From the NCBI GenBank assembly GCA_964573205.1, contig CAZNIT010000051.1:1-31952 (forward strand): a stretch of 31,952 bases of DNA. The letters run 5' to 3'. Source of the stretch: QNZT01 sp964573205. Lineage in GTDB: Bacteria; Campylobacterota; Campylobacteria; Campylobacterales; QNZT01. Under the pieces are notes generated by a model that searched no databases, was not told the origin of the DNA, and saw only the letters and a list, made by a program, of their open reading frames with translations. Shown in pieces: positions 29,534 through 31,952 of the stretch (the stretch's first letter is position 1; each line of letters opens with the position of its first letter). A program made the position numbers and the translations under genes.

Positions 29534-31507
29534 ATGTCATTTCAACCTTTCGTATTAACTAACGACAAACTTTATGAGCAAAAAGAGGTTGTTCTTGAAA
29601 AGATTAAAGAGAACAAAAAGAAGATAGATGAGCTTTTGAAGCTAAAAAACAAGAATTACCGAAATTTCATAACCCCCTATCAAATGATGTCGCAAGAGCT
29701 TGAATATCTTTTTACGCCGATATCTCATCTAAACTATGTCAACAATACGAAAGAGAGCGAAGAGGTCTATAACGAGCTTTTACCGGTACTAACGGAATAT
29801 TCGACCAAACTATCGCAAAACGAAAATATTTATCGTGTTTTTAAAGAGATAGCCGAAAATGAGGAGTCATCTTTAAACGCACAACAAAAAAAAGTGCTTC
29901 AAGATAGTATAAAATCATTCGAATTAAGCGGTGTCGCACTTGAAAAAGAGAAAAAAGAGCGTTTGGCGAGGATAAATTTGGAACTTAGCGAATTGACCAC
30001 CGCATATGCGCAAAATCTTTTGAAAGCTACGGATTCCTACGAAATGATCGTTGAAGATTACGAGGCGGTAAAAGAGCTTCCAAAAAGCGATCTTGAAGCG
30101 GCTAAATTTGAAGAAGAAGGAGAGATAAAATATAAATTTACTCTACAACAACCTTCATTCATAGCCTTTATGACATACTCTAAAAATAGAGAGCTTAAAG
30201 AGAGACTATATAAAGCATATACTACAAGAGCGCCGCAAAACGACGAATTGATAACAAAAATCTTATCTCTTCGCGACGAGGAGGCTAAATTGCTCGGATT
30301 CGAGAATTTCGCCTCTTTGAGTCTTGAGACGAAGATGGCGAAAGATCCTGAAAAGGTGATCTCGTTTTTAAGCCGTTTGGCTCAAAAAAGCAAACCTCAA
30401 GCTAAAAAGGAGTTGAAAGAGCTTCAAAAATTTGCCGCTACGCTTGGATTTGAGGGAGAACTTGAAGCTTGGGATATAGCCTATTATAGCGAGAAACTGA
30501 AAATCGCCTCTTTGGATGTGGCCGACGAGGTCTATAAACCCTATTTCGAAAAAGAGCGAACAGTAAAAGGGTTGTTTCGTTTTTTAAACAAGCTTTTTGG
30601 CATAGAGTTTACAAAAGCGCATACTCCGACATGGCATGAAAGCGTGGAAGTTTACGATCTTTTAAAAGAGGATGAGAAAATCGCTAGAGTTTATATCGAT
30701 CTTGAAAATCGAAAAGGAAAAAGAGGCGGTGCATGGATGAGTGATTGGGTAACGCACCATAGGAACGAAAGAGGAGAAAAAGTACTTCCGATCGCTTTTA
30801 TCGTCGCAAATTTTTCACCTGCGTCACAAGAGACACCGTCACTTTTAAGGCCTGACGATGTCGTTACGCTTTTTCATGAGATGGGGCATGCACTTCATCA
30901 TATGTTAAGTACGGTTGAGGAGCCTTTTGTTAGCGGTATAAACGGGGTGGAATGGGATGCTGTGGAGTTTCCGAGCCAGTTTCTGGAAAATTTTGCCTAT
31001 GAAGCGAAAATATTGAAATCTTTTGCTAAACATTATCGAAGCGGCGAAGCTTTGAGTCGCAAAATGATCGAAAAACTTCAAAACTCCAAAAATTTTCAAT
31101 CGGCGATGGCTATGATAAGGCAGATAGAGTTCGCACTGTTTGATATGAAAATTCATATGAAAAAGTTTGACGCAAAAGGGGTACAAAAGATTTTAGATAG
31201 CGTCAGAGCGGAGATAAGTGTTGTAAAAGTTCCAAGTTACAATAGATTTCAGTGGGGATTTTCACATATTTTCGCCGGTGGATATGCCGCTGGATACTAT
31301 AGCTATAAATGGGCCGAAGTTTTAAGTGCCGACGCCTTTTTCAAGTTTATAGATCAGGGGATTTTCAGCCAAAACATCAGTAATGCCTATCTTGAAGAGA
31401 TACTACAAAAAGGAGGAAGTAGAGAAGCGATGCGAAGTTTTATCGCTTTTAGTAAAAACGAGCCCGATATCGAGGCTCTACTTCGACTAAATGCGATAAA
31501 ATCATGA
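29534..31507 (+). CDS. M3-family metallopeptidase, oligopeptidase A type
   Basis: Zinc endopeptidase of 657 residues that cuts short peptides in the cytoplasm, including cleaved signal peptides in E. coli. The N-terminal two-thirds is helical (LNYVNNTKESEEVYNELLPV, LSTRIN-like ARINLELSELTTAYAQNL). The zinc motif HEMGH at 448-452 lies in FHEMGHALHHML, and the third ligand Glu follows in GVEWDAVEFPSQFLENF; a C-terminal YSYKWAEVLSADAF is also typical. No signal peptide. AGAGAG-type ribosome site. Slightly shorter than E. coli PrlC (680). The gene is single, convergent with the EAL-domain gene at three bases. Confidence 0.9.
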   Translation: MSFQPFVLTNDKLYEQKEVVLEKIKENKKKIDELLKLKNKNYRNFITPYQMMSQELEYLFTPISHLNYVNNTKESEEVYNELLPVLTEYSTKLSQNENIYRVFKEIAENEESSLNAQQKKVLQDSIKSFELSGVALEKEKKERLARINLELSELTTAYAQNLLKATDSYEMIVEDYEAVKELPKSDLEAAKFEEEGEIKYKFTLQQPSFIAFMTYSKNRELKERLYKAYTTRAPQNDELITKILSLRDEEAKLLGFENFASLSLETKMAKDPEKVISFLSRLAQKSKPQAKKELKELQKFAATLGFEGELEAWDIAYYSEKLKIASLDVADEVYKPYFEKERTVKGLFRFLNKLFGIEFTKAHTPTWHESVEVYDLLKEDEKIARVYIDLENRKGKRGGAWMSDWVTHHRNERGEKVLPIAFIVANFSPASQETPSLLRPDDVVTLFHEMGHALHHMLSTVEEPFVSGINGVEWDAVEFPSQFLENFAYEAKILKSFAKHYRSGEALSRKMIEKLQNSKNFQSAMAMIRQIEFALFDMKIHMKKFDAKGVQKILDSVRAEISVVKVPSYNRFQWGFSHIFAGGYAAGYYSYKWAEVLSADAFFKFIDQGIFSQNISNAYLEEILQKGGSREAMRSFIAFSKNEPDIEALLRLNAIKS

Positions 31508-31510
31508 TTT

Positions 31511-31952
31511 TTAATCGACCATCTCTTTATCTGTCTGCTTGATCAAAAGTTTTTTCAGGGAGTCGAAAGTTATAGGTTCGCTAAAATAAAATCCCTGATA
31601 AGTGGAGCAGTTGTTTTGCTCCAAAAACGCAAGCTGCTCTATATTTTCAACACCTTCGGCTACAATTTTGCACTGCATATTTTTTGAAAGTTGTATGATG
31701 GTTGATGCAAGTAGTTGATCCTCTTTATTGTGTTGAACGTTCGAGATGAAAGCTCGATCGATTTTTACCGTATCGATAGGTAGATCTTTTAGATATTGTA
31801 AAGAGGAGTAACCGGTTCCAAAATCATCCAAGGAGATCGTTATACCCATCTCTTTTAGCTGATGCATTTTCTCTATTATCTCTTTTATGTTACTACTGAA
31901 AACACCTTCTGTGAGTTCGAATTCCAGATAGGAGGTGTCTATTTTTAAAAGG
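31511..31952 (-). CDS. EAL-domain protein (c-di-GMP phosphodiesterase type), C-terminal end
   Basis: Minus-strand frame open from the right window edge (first full codon ends at 31951) to a TAA at 31511, about 146 residues; the N-terminus is outside. It shows the second half of an EAL domain: YLEFELTEG, ITISLDDFGTGYSSLQYL, LPIDTVKIDRAFI, KIVAEGVENIEQLAFLEQ and YQGFYFSEPITF, so the metal and catalytic Asp-Asp, Lys and Glu residues of this part are kept. The EAL signature itself and any GGDEF, PAS or receiver domain lie beyond the edge. Likely degrades c-di-GMP, which controls motility in many bacteria. Convergent with the M3 peptidase gene. Confidence 0.88.
   Translation of the reverse strand, partial: LLKIDTSYLEFELTEGVFSSNIKEIIEKMHQLKEMGITISLDDFGTGYSSLQYLKDLPIDTVKIDRAFISNVQHNKEDQLLASTIIQLSKNMQCKIVAEGVENIEQLAFLEQNNCSTYQGFYFSEPITFDSLKKLLIKQTDKEMVD

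Noticed and set aside
1..31952. Mobile elements, CRISPR arrays, tRNA or rRNA genes
   Set aside because: No transposase or integrase frames, no regularly spaced repeats and no cloverleaf or rRNA-like segment were seen in reading both strands.

Overview
The window reads as a chromosomal segment of a motile member of the Campylobacterota (Epsilonproteobacteria). The best evidence is the left third. The minus-strand order aroQ, M24 peptidase, folK, flhF, flhG, small membrane gene, fliA, with a divergent amidohydrolase of the aminofutalosine deaminase group, matches, as I remember it, the order around fliA in Campylobacter, Helicobacter and Sulfurimonas. The DNA is AT-rich, genes are packed with many 4-bp ATGA or TTGA overlaps, and TTG and GTG starts are frequent. 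The genus cannot be named from the sequence alone.

Layout. 1-6354 (minus): flagellar regulators and housekeeping genes ending in a truncated fliA. An exported CAP/SCP lipoprotein gene and a 73-residue helix-turn-helix gene sit between flhG and the small gene before fliA. 6453-8022: aminofutalosine deaminase-type amidohydrolase and a convergent DUF2853 gene, separated by a clear terminator hairpin. 8130-10113: a lipoprotein with an internal duplication behind a sigma-28-like promoter, then a family 2 glycosyltransferase. 10110-12552 (minus): a three-gene operon (3,4-ketoisomerase FdtA type, GNAT/FemAB-like acyltransferase, PLP aminotransferase) for a nucleotide-linked acylamino-dideoxy sugar. 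12681-17430: two very small genes (one Cys-rich) followed by a complete TonB-dependent receptor plus ABC importer set of the BtuB/BtuF/BtuD/BtuC type. 17634-17897: an exported 87-residue protein with 14 cysteines.

18075-19994: a DUF389 membrane protein fused to what looks like a catalytically dead diacylglycerol-kinase-like domain. 19974-21634 (minus): SDR plus a divergent GAPDH paralogue. 21694-23594: an anchored hypothetical protein, then a fused AhbA-AhbB/NirDL-type siroheme decarboxylase with a coupled membrane protein. 23623-27647 (minus): a MerR regulator translationally coupled to a 1154-residue LplT-PlsC-Aas phospholipid acyl-recycling fusion, with a MerR-type dyad placed between the -35 and -10 boxes. 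27717-29324 (minus): a large lipoprotein of unknown role, again with a sigma-28-like promoter. 29534-31507: M3-family oligopeptidase. 31511-31952 (minus): the C-terminal end of an EAL-domain protein.

How they may work together: flhF/flhG/fliA set flagellar number, placement and late-gene transcription, and two lipoprotein genes may belong to the FliA regulon. The glycosyltransferase and sugar-modifying operon point to surface glycan synthesis. The BtuB-like operon imports a corrinoid, haem or iron chelate. The aminofutalosine and siroheme decarboxylase genes point to menaquinone and haem/haem d1 biosynthesis, as expected in a respiratory Campylobacterota. I see no tRNA, rRNA, CRISPR array, insertion sequence or phage gene, and no gene-free stretch longer than about 210 bases.
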